Source: an uncultured Lentisphaeria bacterium (GTDB lineage Bacteria; Verrucomicrobiota; Lentisphaeria; Victivallales; Victivallaceae). Taken from it: DNA of 10,920 nucleotides. The position numbers were made by a program, and so were the translations under genes. The number at the start of each line of letters is the position of its first letter. The first letter of the stretch is position 1. Positions 1 to 8,100 of the stretch are shown here, piece after piece. The stretch is taken from positions 1 through 10,920 of the forward strand of contig CAIJKT010000100.1 of assembly GCA_903821255.1 (NCBI GenBank), read 5' to 3'. Under the pieces are notes generated by a model. The model searched no databases, had not been told where the DNA came from, and saw only the letters and a list, made by a program, of their open reading frames with translations.

Positions 1-62
1 GAATGCAGTATGCGATAAAAAATCTTAAAAAAAGTCTGGCGGCTTGGAAAACAGGGAATTAG
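1..62 (+). CDS. C-terminal end of a probable ECF-type sigma factor (partial)
   Basis: An open frame entering from the left edge (codons in phase with base 3) ends with TAG at 60-62. It encodes about 20 residues, MQYAIKNLKKSLAAWKTGN after the first partial codon. A basic, amphipathic 'NLKKxLxxW' ending is common at the end of the region-4 recognition helix of ECF sigma factors. The stop lies only 3 bases before the ATG of a zinc-motif anti-sigma protein, the usual sigma/anti-sigma operon arrangement. The identity rests mainly on this context because the conserved sigma domains lie outside the window. It could be any protein with a basic C-terminal helix. Confidence 0.5.
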   Translation, partial: MQYAIKNLKKSLAAWKTGN

Positions 63-65
63 AAA

Positions 66-560
66 ATGAAAGACGCATGTAAAAATTACATCGAAACAAT
101 TTTAGCTGACAACGAAGAACAGCGTGCCGCATTCAGGACACACTGCGGAGAGTGTCCTGAATGCGCAGCGCTGGTGTCTGACTGGAAACGGCTGCGCAAG
201 GTCAGGATTCCGGTCGAAGAAGTTCCGTTGTCCCTGGATTTTGCCGTATTGGCCGCAGCCGGCAACGCATTGAGGGAACGGCTGCGCCGGAGAAGAGTCG
301 CGCTCCGCCGGATAATCTACTACGGTGCCGCCGCCGCCTGCGTGGCGCTGGCCTGCCTGGTTACAATCTTCCCGCCCGCCGACCAGGCCCGCGGGCACAG
401 GGAAATTGCAAAGAGCTGGGACTGGTCTAAATTTGACAAGGAATTATTTGAAACCGCGGCGGCGATTGAAATCAGCAACCATTGCATCAGCATATCCGGC
501 ACACCGGACGCGCCAGCTCCGAATTTACCCGTAATTGAAGAAGAACCAGAGCAAATTTAA
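66..560 (+). CDS. Membrane anti-sigma factor with HxxxCxxC zinc motif
   Basis: This 164-residue protein probably sequesters the sigma factor encoded just upstream. The cytoplasmic N-terminal part carries H26-x3-C30-x2-C33 (HCGECPEC), the signature of zinc-binding anti-sigma (zf-HC2/ZAS) domains, and an additional C27. A very basic juxtamembrane stretch (residues about 70-82, ERLRRRR) precedes one hydrophobic segment at about 83-103. The remaining ~60 residues would face the periplasm and end in an acidic, proline-rich tail. The order (small cytoplasmic zinc domain, one TM, short sensor tail) is that of single-pass anti-sigma factors. It starts 3 bases after the upstream stop, so the two are probably translationally coupled. 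The signal it senses cannot be read from the sequence. The following gene encodes an exported coiled-coil protein that could be the sensor partner. Confidence 0.75.
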   Translation: MKDACKNYIETILADNEEQRAAFRTHCGECPECAALVSDWKRLRKVRIPVEEVPLSLDFAVLAAAGNALRERLRRRRVALRRIIYYGAAAACVALACLVTIFPPADQARGHREIAKSWDWSKFDKELFETAAAIEISNHCISISGTPDAPAPNLPVIEEEPEQI

Positions 561-564
561 GGAG
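559..564 (+). promoter_or_regulatory. Shine-Dalgarno AAGGAG overlapping the anti-sigma stop codon
   Basis: AAGGAG lies 4 bases before the ATG at 569, and its first two bases are part of the TAA stop of the preceding gene. This supports the start of the coiled-coil gene and translation of both genes from one message. Confidence 0.8.
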
Positions 565-568
565 AAAG

Positions 569-1192
569 ATGAATTATTTAAAGTTTATTGCGGTATTAAC
601 CTTAACCAGTTGTGCTGCTTTATTGCCAGCCGCCGGTGATGACCAGACTAAAGCAGTCACGGATAAAACAACTGAACCCGCTGATATAAAGCCGGCAGAT
701 AAGGCTGGCGATAAAGCTGATAAAAAAGCAGATAAGGCATTTGATAAAAAAGCGGTCAGGAAGACTGCCCAGGGGATAAACCGCGAAGAACGTCCGCTGT
801 TAATGTATATTGAAAAACTTTCCGCAGAGGATAAGGCAAAACTCAGAGAGCTTTACCAGCAGGACCCGGAGAAGTTCAGGAAAGAATTGAAAGCCAAAGT
901 ACAGGAATTGAGAAAACAGGAAAGCGGCGTTCAGAAAAACATCAGCGGCCTGGCGGAAAAGTACCATAAAGCGCAAACCCCTGAAGAAAAGCAGAAATAT
1001 CTGGCCCAGTTGAAAGAGGCCAGCCAGAAAGAATTCAACCGCAATCTGGAAAGAAGCAAAACGGAATTGGACACTTTGGAAAAACGGTTGAATACTTTGC
1101 GACAGGCCTATGAAAATAGAAAAAACAATGCAGACAAGATCATTGACGACCAGGTTGAATATCTTACCCGGGATCCCAGCCTGCATTGGTGA
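569..1192 (+). CDS. Exported coiled-coil protein, third gene of the sigma/anti-sigma cassette
   Basis: This is a 207-residue protein of unknown function. The N-terminus is a short export signal (residues 1-22, hydrophobic FIAVLTLT then LLPAA). It can be read as a signal-peptidase I signal with cleavage near A21/A22, or as a lipoprotein signal because L12-T13-S14-C15 fits the lipobox pattern. Residues about 25-66 form a Lys/Asp/Ala-rich linker with repeated ADK-type units. Residues about 75-190 are almost entirely charged alpha helix with heptad-like leucines, including 'LSAEDKAKLRELYQQDPEKF', which resembles the style of Spy/CpxP-type periplasmic heavy-metal sensor or chaperone helices. That resemblance is weak and is inference. 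Its position behind a sigma/anti-sigma pair suggests an envelope sensor or stress-response role. Base and codon use are more A-rich than in the neighbour, consistent with the lysine content. Confidence 0.65.
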   Translation: MNYLKFIAVLTLTSCAALLPAAGDDQTKAVTDKTTEPADIKPADKAGDKADKKADKAFDKKAVRKTAQGINREERPLLMYIEKLSAEDKAKLRELYQQDPEKFRKELKAKVQELRKQESGVQKNISGLAEKYHKAQTPEEKQKYLAQLKEASQKEFNRNLERSKTELDTLEKRLNTLRQAYENRKNNADKIIDDQVEYLTRDPSLHW

Positions 1193-1220
1193 TTGACTTA
1201 ACGGCTTTTCCCGCTATATT
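1193..1220 (+). promoter_or_regulatory. Sigma-70-type promoter for the YhcH-family gene
   Basis: TTGACT (1193-1198), a 16-base spacer and TATATT (1215-1220) each match the consensus hexamers at 5 of 6 positions. The -35 begins directly after the stop of the preceding gene. Transcription would start near 1227, leaving room for the Shine-Dalgarno at 1243. The YhcH-family gene is therefore probably transcribed separately from the sigma cassette. Confidence 0.6.
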
Positions 1221-1252
1221 GTTTCCCCTTAAATATAAAAGTGAGGAAACAT

Positions 1253-1729
1253 ATGATCTCAGACCATTGCATCAACTGGAAGGCCTATTCCGCCTTAGCG
1301 CCCAAGGTATTCAAAACCGCTTTTGATTTCATCAGTACCGTGACTCCCGAAACTGAAGATAAGCGCTATGATCTTTGCGGCAACGACATCTATGCGCTTG
1401 TTCAGAAATACACGACCAGACTGCCGCAGGACGGCAAAATGGAGGCACACCGCAAATATATCGACATCCAGGCGGTCATCAGCGGCTGCGAAATCATCGG
1501 CGTCAGCACCCTTGCCGGATTAAAAGAAATATCCGCCTATACTGCTGAAAAAGACTGTGAATTGTTTGAACATGACGCTGAAATATCTTCTCTGATAAAG
1601 CTCCGGCCCGGCGATTTCATGCTGCTATATGCCGGCGAAGGGCACATGCCTTGCATTGCAGTCCACGGCAGCCCAATGGAAGTCAAGAAAGTAGTCATCA
1701 AAGTCCGGCGCGAATTACTGATAAGCTGA
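1253..1729 (+). CDS. YhcH/YjgK/YiaL family protein (DUF386, cupin-like)
   Basis: This 158-residue protein has the length and motifs of the YhcH/YjgK/YiaL family (TIGR00022/DUF386), which includes EbgC and proteins of sugar-acid and sialic-acid operons. Members have a double-stranded beta-helix fold, and several act as sugar anomerases or isomerases or as accessory subunits. Visible motifs are E64-A-H66-R67 followed by Y69-I-D71-I-Q73, then P119-G-D121-F and G130-H131-M-P. These supply the His/Glu/Asp residues typical of the metal/sugar site. The ATG at 1253 is preferred over an in-frame GTG at 1241 because GAGG at 1243-1246 is 6 bases ahead of the ATG, while nothing precedes the GTG. No sugar catabolic genes are next to it, so the substrate is unknown. 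It ends 4 bp from the convergent protease gene. Confidence 0.88.
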   Translation: MISDHCINWKAYSALAPKVFKTAFDFISTVTPETEDKRYDLCGNDIYALVQKYTTRLPQDGKMEAHRKYIDIQAVISGCEIIGVSTLAGLKEISAYTAEKDCELFEHDAEISSLIKLRPGDFMLLYAGEGHMPCIAVHGSPMEVKKVVIKVRRELLIS

Positions 1730-1733
1730 TCCG

Positions 1734-3023
1734 TCAGTCCGAAGATTTTTTTGTTTCCGCAGTCTGAAACCTTTTCAAATAGCGAATCCGCTGCAACAGC
1801 GGCGGATGCGAGTAATGAAATTTGGCGTAAAGCTTCTGCGGGTGAATATTTGACAAATTTTCGGCGGACAGCTTAACCAGCGCTGATGCCAGAGCTTCGC
1901 CGCTGCCGATAATCCTGACGACAAATTTATCCGCCTGTTTTTCAAAATGTCTTGAAATTGCGTTGAAAAACGGAGGCATCCCCCAGAGCACGATTGTCGC
2001 GACAAAACTCAGCAGAATGAATTTTGCAAAAAACGTGTCATGCGTCAGTCCGAATACCCGCGTCAGCCAATTGCTTTTTTCCAGCAGCAGGAAAGCAATA
2101 AAAGCTCCTGGCGCGGTAAGCGTTTCGAAAATAATCAGATTTTTTAAGACATGACGCTTTTTGCAGTGCCCCGCCTCGTGGGCCAGCACCGCCAGAATCT
2201 CTTCCTTGTTCAGACGTTCCAGCAGCGTATCAAACAGCACGATGCGCTTGACCCGTCCCAGCCCGGTAAAATAGGCATTTGAATGTTTAGTTCTTTTCGA
2301 TGCATCCATGCGATAAACGCCGCGGACTGTAATCCCGCCTTTCTCCAGAACTGATTCTATTTCCTTCTCAAGCGCCTTGTCCTCGATCGGAGTGAATTTA
2401 TTGAACAGCGGTTCAAGCACATACGGAGAAATATAAATTACAAAAATGGTGAAAGCAACGAAAAATCCCCAGACCGGAAGCCACCATATCTCCGGCAGCC
2501 GCTCGATCAGCCAGAATGCACCGACAATCATTATTGAAAGCAGAATTGAAGAGACAACAAAGCCTTTCAAAATGTCAAGCAGCCATAACTTGAAAGTCAT
2601 GGTATTAAAGCCAAAACGTTTCTCCAGGTTAAATACGCGATAAAGGTTTAACGGAAGGTTCAAAAAGGTCTTCGCATAAGTCAGCACCATCATGAAAACC
2701 AATCCGCCCAGTATGAAATTACTGGTATCTTTATACGAATTAAAACAATCAAACAAGTAATTATTGTAGTAATTTAAAATCCCGAAGATGAAAATCAAAG
2801 TGATCAACTGGTTGTAAACTGTGGAATATCCCCAGTACTTTGTTTTTGCAATAGTGTAATTCTTCGATCTTTCCATCAATTCCGGCGTAATAACGTCTTT
2901 AAATTCAGGCGGGATTTCCGCGCCGTGTTTTTCCAGATAGCGGCGGTTCATATACTCGAGAATAAAATCAGCCAGTTGAGTCAGAAAGTAAAATATAATT
3001 ATAATCGCAAGTTCGTATTTCAT
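1734..3023 (-). CDS. M48-family CAAX-type membrane metalloprotease (Ste24-like)
   Basis: This 429-residue zinc protease resembles Ste24/CAAX prenyl protease 1. It has an N-terminal multi-TM half (Peptidase_M48_N-like) and a C-terminal catalytic half. The zinc motif HEAGH is at residues 282-286, and E361 in FEKQAD is the likely third ligand with D365 close by. The preceding NAYFTGLG and KRIVLFDTLL segments match the conserved Ste24 block that forms the substrate strand. Bacterial members cleave membrane or membrane-associated proteins in quality control, but the substrate here is unknown. The start is taken at 3023 (MKYELAIII), preceded by GGGGA about 8 bases upstream. The frame stays open to 3089, but that extension is polar and lacks a ribosome site. 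The gene is convergent with the YhcH-family gene, with only 4 bp between the stops, so any terminators must lie inside coding sequence. Confidence 0.92.
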   Translation of the reverse strand: MKYELAIIIIFYFLTQLADFILEYMNRRYLEKHGAEIPPEFKDVITPELMERSKNYTIAKTKYWGYSTVYNQLITLIFIFGILNYYNNYLFDCFNSYKDTSNFILGGLVFMMVLTYAKTFLNLPLNLYRVFNLEKRFGFNTMTFKLWLLDILKGFVVSSILLSIMIVGAFWLIERLPEIWWLPVWGFFVAFTIFVIYISPYVLEPLFNKFTPIEDKALEKEIESVLEKGGITVRGVYRMDASKRTKHSNAYFTGLGRVKRIVLFDTLLERLNKEEILAVLAHEAGHCKKRHVLKNLIIFETLTAPGAFIAFLLLEKSNWLTRVFGLTHDTFFAKFILLSFVATIVLWGMPPFFNAISRHFEKQADKFVVRIIGSGEALASALVKLSAENLSNIHPQKLYAKFHYSHPPLLQRIRYLKRFQTAETKKSSD

Positions 3024-3101
3024 CAAAAATCCCCAATTATTAATCAAAACATTCCAAACGTCACATTTATGAATACAGAAATATCTCATAGATAAACTAT
3101 T

Positions 3102-3129
3102 AAAATATCACACTTTATATAAAAGTAAA
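3102..3129 (-). promoter_or_regulatory. Candidate promoter for the Ste24-like gene
   Basis: On the minus strand TTTACT (3129-3124), a 16-base spacer and TATTTT (3107-3102) lie 79 bases ahead of the ATG at 3023. The interval 3024-3179 is very A+T rich, so chance matches are likely. It is otherwise empty apart from a short 9-base direct repeat at 3154-3171. Confidence 0.3.
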
Positions 3130-3179
3130 AAGCAAAGTCGCGTTAACCTGCATTTTTCAGTATTTTCAGTCAAAAACAG

Positions 3180-4322
3180 TCATTGAGAAGAAGATTCCAG
3201 TTGAATCGGCTTAGCCGTATCAGTAATAAAGGTCTTGATAAAGCCCCTGATGCGTTCTTCCGCCTCCTGGATATTGCCGTACTCCACCGGCGAGAACACA
3301 TGATAAATCGTCCATTGCGAATCCCAGGCGTAGGTGCTCCGGAAAAACGCAAAATCGTCAACTGAACGTTTGACCGAACTGTACCAGACATAGAAAATAA
3401 AACGTCGGCCGCTCTTTTCCGCCTCAATGAAGTTGGCCACCGCGGCACCATTGTCGATATTAATTTCAACGCGCCGGCTGCTCAGAATTTTCCAGTTGGC
3501 GGAAGTCAGACAGAGCCGGAACGGATGAACCTTATGAATATCGCCTGCCACTTGCACCACCAGAGAGGAAACCGGAGCGCCGGCATCAGAATAATGAGTA
3601 AACCGCTGCGCCGCCTGGTCTTCATAAAAACCTTTTTCAATCGCATTCAGTTCAACGGCTTCTCCAAGCCATCTGCCCGCAGGTTCAATTGAAATATTGA
3701 GATTAAGCGGAGTACCTTGTGACGGTTTTTCAAAAAAGATAAAAAGGCTGCCCAGCCAGACAAGAACCGCCGCAAAATAAAAGACCCCCTGCCGGTTAAG
3801 CAGCAATTTTGTAAAATATTCCAGATATAATTCAGCGGCTATCAGCAGAAACGCGGCAATAAACTTGACCGCGATTCCAAAAGACGCATCAAATCCCAGG
3901 CGCTGGAGCATGTCACCGCACCAGAAGGAAGTGGCCGGGAGAGCAAGCATCAGCATCAGAAACAGCGGCAGCGTTCTGACAAAAATCCGCCATCCCCACA
4001 ACAGCCAGAGCATGGAGACACAGAACAGCAGCGCAAATATCATGTAAATCATGTTGATCCGCAAATATATTCCCAAGCCGAGACCCGCGACAGACAAAAA
4101 CAGCGGAATAATCCCTCCGAAATCATAGTCCCCCGCCTGTGTCCTGAAATCTTTGAAAAAAAACGCTGCCGTCAGAATTGCCGCGACAATGAAAATCGGG
4201 TCGAAGCGGTCAAGCGGGGATATCCGCCAGGCCTGAATAAACCAATTTATTTTAAGCGCCACCGGCTCCCAGGCGCAGATAAATATAAACATTTTAAAAT
4301 AATCATTTCTGAATATTTTCAT
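3180..4322 (-). CDS. Exosortase-associated membrane protein with C-terminal EpsI-like (DUF3485) domain
   Basis: This 380-residue protein has two parts. Residues 1-197 hold about six to eight hydrophobic segments. The block around 111-160 (WRIFVRTLPLFLMLMLALPA, then MLQRLGF and an AVKFI helix) resembles the central membrane part of exosortases but has no ACSG catalytic motif. Residues about 200-380 form a soluble domain. H266-P267-x3-C271-L and W277 fit the EpsI-type 'HxPxxC...GW' signature, and FIFYVWY (308-314) fits the aromatic strand that follows in EpsI proteins. EpsI proteins accompany exosortases, sometimes fused to them, and are thought to help sorting or export in the periplasm. The gene overlaps the catalytic exosortase by 20 bases, so the two are probably coupled. 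The membrane half may be a degenerate exosortase scaffold (inference). The ATG at 4322 is used. Confidence 0.75.
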   Translation of the reverse strand: MKIFRNDYFKMFIFICAWEPVALKINWFIQAWRISPLDRFDPIFIVAAILTAAFFFKDFRTQAGDYDFGGIIPLFLSVAGLGLGIYLRINMIYMIFALLFCVSMLWLLWGWRIFVRTLPLFLMLMLALPATSFWCGDMLQRLGFDASFGIAVKFIAAFLLIAAELYLEYFTKLLLNRQGVFYFAAVLVWLGSLFIFFEKPSQGTPLNLNISIEPAGRWLGEAVELNAIEKGFYEDQAAQRFTHYSDAGAPVSSLVVQVAGDIHKVHPFRLCLTSANWKILSSRRVEINIDNGAAVANFIEAEKSGRRFIFYVWYSSVKRSVDDFAFFRSTYAWDSQWTIYHVFSPVEYGNIQEAEERIRGFIKTFITDTAKPIQLESSSQ

Positions 4323-5139
4323 TCCCGTCCTCCTCTTTAAACAGCAGCCGGCAGAACCACATCAGCAGCGCCGCAATAATCACCATGACGAAGCCCATTA
4401 CGGTATGGAGCTTATAACTGAATGCGGCATTCCCGATATTCATATACAGTAGAATTACCGCGGACAGGCGCAGAGTGTTCATAAAAATGACAATTGGAAA
4501 GATCATGATAAAATGGGCAGCCCGCCGCCAAATGGCCCGGTGAGCGCTGACTACGATCAGCCAGCCCAGCAGCAACATTGCCTCCAACTGAAAAATTCCG
4601 CTGCATGCGGTCGTTATCGAAATTTTTTCTCCGCCTAAAACAATCACCGCCGCTTCATTGCTGACATTCATCCCGAATATTTTCAGAAAGTTTGCGGTGA
4701 AACCGGCGCAAATCAAGCACAGCGGATAACTCAGCAGGTAATGGCAATAAGTTAAAAACGGCAGAATGATAATAAATACTGTAAAAGGCAGCAGAGTTTT
4801 CAACATAAATGCAGTTCCCGCAATCCAGGCTGCCAGACTGAGCATCAGGGTCAGCAGCGATAAATTGAAAAATACCGCAGTTTTATTGCCAGTAAGGATT
4901 CCACCCCAGATCAGCGCAACAGCCGCGACCATCAGTATCCATCCGGTCATGTATGACGGGTTAAAATTCCAGGACTTGCGGAAACCTCTGAAAGCGTTAA
5001 ACAACATGCCGGCAGCCAGCAGCCACAATACCATAAACTCTGAATCGGACACGGCAATTCCGGAAGCAAACGGATAAAATGCCGCCGGCAGACAGATTAT
5101 ACCGGTGAATATGGCTTTAGTTGTGTCATTTCGAGACAT
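4303..5139 (-). CDS. Exosortase/archaeosortase family protein (catalytic)
   Basis: This 278-residue integral membrane cysteine transpeptidase/protease candidate has about eight TM segments. The expected active-site order is visible: C179 in TTACSGIFQLEA, R224 in FMNTLRLSAV, and H245 in KLHTVMGF. The upstream block with LPFLTYCHYLL, an amphipathic helix and KIFGMNVS followed by VIVLGGEKISI is the usual run-up to the cysteine. Such enzymes recognise C-terminal PEP-CTERM-type tails (short Pro-rich motif, TM helix, basic end) on secreted proteins and process them at the inner membrane. The start at 5139 has AGG 6-8 bases ahead, within the stop region of the TPR gene 6 bases upstream. The next gene overlaps its 3' end. 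No exopolysaccharide genes are adjacent, so a dedicated role with the local exported protein is likely (inference). Confidence 0.88.
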   Translation of the reverse strand: MSRNDTTKAIFTGIICLPAAFYPFASGIAVSDSEFMVLWLLAAGMLFNAFRGFRKSWNFNPSYMTGWILMVAAVALIWGGILTGNKTAVFFNLSLLTLMLSLAAWIAGTAFMLKTLLPFTVFIIILPFLTYCHYLLSYPLCLICAGFTANFLKIFGMNVSNEAAVIVLGGEKISITTACSGIFQLEAMLLLGWLIVVSAHRAIWRRAAHFIMIFPIVIFMNTLRLSAVILLYMNIGNAAFSYKLHTVMGFVMVIIAALLMWFCRLLFKEEDGNENIQK

Positions 5140-5145
5140 TATTAC

Positions 5146-8100
5146 CTATTCTATTGTCATCTTTGGCGGATTCGCCGATAAGTTCCGCCTTGCCTGGACC
5201 AGCAAGTCTTTCGCTTCGGCATTACCCGGTTCAAGCATCAGAGCCTGCACAAAATATTTTTCGGCTTTCGCAAAATCTTTATTCGACATGGCACGGCGGC
5301 CGGCATAAATCCAGACCGAAGGCCATTCGGGTGCCTGGTTAAGCGCCTTCTCCGCAAATTCATCCGCATGTTTAAAATCCCTGGACGCGGCATACGCTTC
5401 TGAGGCCTTGATCAGTTCGGCCGCTTTATTATGCAGATTTTCAGCCAGAACCTGTTTTATTTGTTGCTGCAGGCCCTGCGCCTCGGCATTACCCGGTTCG
5501 AGTATCAACGCCTGGACAATATACTTTCCGGATTTTACATAATCTTTGCCTGACATGGCGCGGCGGCCGGCATAAATCCAGACCGAAGCCCACTCAGGAG
5601 TCAGATTAAGCGCTTTCTCCGTATATTCGTCCGCATGTTTAAAATCTTTAGACGCGGCATAAGACTCAGAGGTCTTCATCAGTTCAGCCGCTCTATTCCG
5701 CAATTCTTTTGTGGATCCGCGCCCTATTTGCTCAAGCAGCCCCCTTGCCTCGGCATTCCCCGGCTCAAGCTCAAGCGCCAGGGTAAGATCTTTTTCGGCT
5801 TTCGCAAAGTCTTTGTTAAACATGGCACGGCGGCCGGCACAGACCCAGGCCGGCGCAAATTTTGGAGCGGCACGCAGCGCTTTTTCCGCTAATTCGTCCG
5901 CTTGTTTAAAATCCTTTGACGCGGCACAAACTTCCGAACGTTTTATCAGCGTGATCACATTGTCCGGATCTTTAGCGATCCTCTGCCGGACTTGTTCGAG
6001 CAGGGCTTTGGCTTCGGCATTATCCGGCTCAAGCATCAATGCGTGGACGAAATGTTCATCAGCTTTCAATAAATCATTTCTAGACATGGCACGGCGGCCG
6101 GCGCAAATCCAGACCGGCGGCCATTCCGGAGATTGATATAGTGCTTTCTCAGAGAACTCATCCGCCCGCCGTGAATCATTCAATGCGGCATAAGCCTCGG
6201 AAAGATTCACCAGTACGGCATTCCAATACGGCATTTTATGCAGCAAATCTTCGTATATTTTTACGGCCTTTTCCACGCTGCCGTATTTCTGCTCCCAGTA
6301 AGCCATTTTAAAGGCTACAACCGGATTGACGCTTTTTGTACTGTAGAAGTAATCCAGCAGCCGGCCGGCCTCTGCGATTTTGCCGGATTTAATCAACATC
6401 TCCGAATACAGGAAACAGTAGCGGAGAGTATCCGGGTCCATTTCGTATGCTTTTTTATAATTTTCCTCGGCGGATGCGTAATTCCCTTGGGAATTGAACA
6501 TATCGCCCATCAGTGCCCAGCCCAGCGCACGGGTATTTCTATTGTCGCTTTTAATTAAATTTCTGGCAATATTCTCAGCGCCTGCATAATCTTTAAATTC
6601 TATGCAGAGCATAAAAGCGAATTCAGCGATCTCGCTATCCTCCGTTGCCAGTTTGCTGGCTTTGGCAATATATTCTTTCGCCATGACCAGATTGCCGGCC
6701 TGACGATACGCCTGCGCGACAAGATAAAGACCGACCGGCGAGTCAGGCCGCATTTTGATCAGTTTAAGGAAAGACTCGACAGCCTTCTCGGGTTTATTTA
6801 ATTGCAAAAGTGACCGCCCCTGGATTTCCAGCGCTTCCAGCGAATCGGGATTGAATTCCAGCATTGTGCCGGCCTGACGCAATGCTTCCAGGTATTCACC
6901 GTGACGATATTTAGACAGCATCAGCAGCCGCGCATTTATCTTATTGACCGGATCTATCTGCTCAATCTCATTCATCAATTTTTCAGCATAAGAATAGTCT
7001 TCATCAAGCATCGCCTGGGACGCGGTTTCGCCCATGGCGTCGGCAATAATTTTCCGCGCTTTCTCTGAGTCTTTCACTTTCAGCAATTGAGCGGCGGCGT
7101 CGGAAACTGACGGATAATCTTTCAGCGGCAACGAAGTTTTAAAGAGCATCCACTGATACGCCGGACGTCTCCAGTAAGCAGTGCTTCGCTTCAACAATTT
7201 GGACGTCTCGCTGAAATCGTTGTGGATAAAAGTAATCATTGCCCTGATGTAATTCCTTGACGCGACGGCAGTTTTATTTTCAACCAGAATTTCTTTAATC
7301 AGCCGGTTCAGCACCGGAACGTCTGATTTCGCGGCGTAAATTTCCGCCAGAGGAATTATTGCTTCAAGCGAACCGGGGATACGGTTCAGGATTTCCCAGT
7401 ACAACACGGCAGTCTTATCGTTCTTCCCGGTATCCCGGTAGAATCCGGCAAGAACAAACTTCGGGCCGACAGAATTGCGCTCGACTTTCAACGCTTGCAG
7501 ATAATATTCTTCCGCTTTTTCCATATGGCCTGAAGCGCGCGCGCAATTCCCCAGTCCGATAAGTACGGCGCTTTTTATTCCGGCGCTTTCAGAATTTATG
7601 CTGTTGAAAACGGCGGCGGCGGCTTTATGCTGGCCATCGCCGGCAAACATATTCGCCTTCAGCAGCAGCGCGGAAATATTATCCGGTTCGGCAGTGAGCA
7701 TTTCCGCGATAACCGGTTCAGCCAGTTTTCGTTGTCCATTATACATATATGCTTTGCACAAACATATCTTTTCCGGAGTGGTGATCTTCTGGCTGTCAAG
7801 ATAAGGCTTCAGGAGTTCAACCACTTCGTCATAACGCCGGCAGGCCAGCAGATTCTCGGCAATTTTCAAAACCACATCACGGTCCAGCGGATTGAGTTTC
7901 GCCACATTCCGCCAATAGTACACCGCAGTGCCGGGCTGGCCTTTCTGCTCATATATCGCCGCCAGCTTGCGGTGGGCGCTCTCATTCGACACCTCGCGGG
8001 AGATTATGCCCTCCAGAATCGCGGCGGCCCGGTTATAGTCTTCGGCGTTTATCGCGAGATTGGCCTCGTCCATATAATCGGCCATGTTCTTGTAAGATAA

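Noticed and set aside
3154..3171. 9-base direct repeat ttttcagta/ttttcagtc downstream of the EpsI-domain gene
   Set aside because: Only two short copies in A+T-rich intergenic DNA, with no element or function to attach to it.
5711..6136. Plus-strand open frames repeated through 5635-6136
   Set aside because: They are antisense shadows of the tandem TPR repeats. Their internal similarity only mirrors the repeat array.
5165..6200. Regularly spaced repeats considered as a CRISPR array
   Set aside because: The period is about 265 bases, the whole unit is conserved and in frame, and it encodes TPRs. There are no short repeats with unique spacers and no cas genes.
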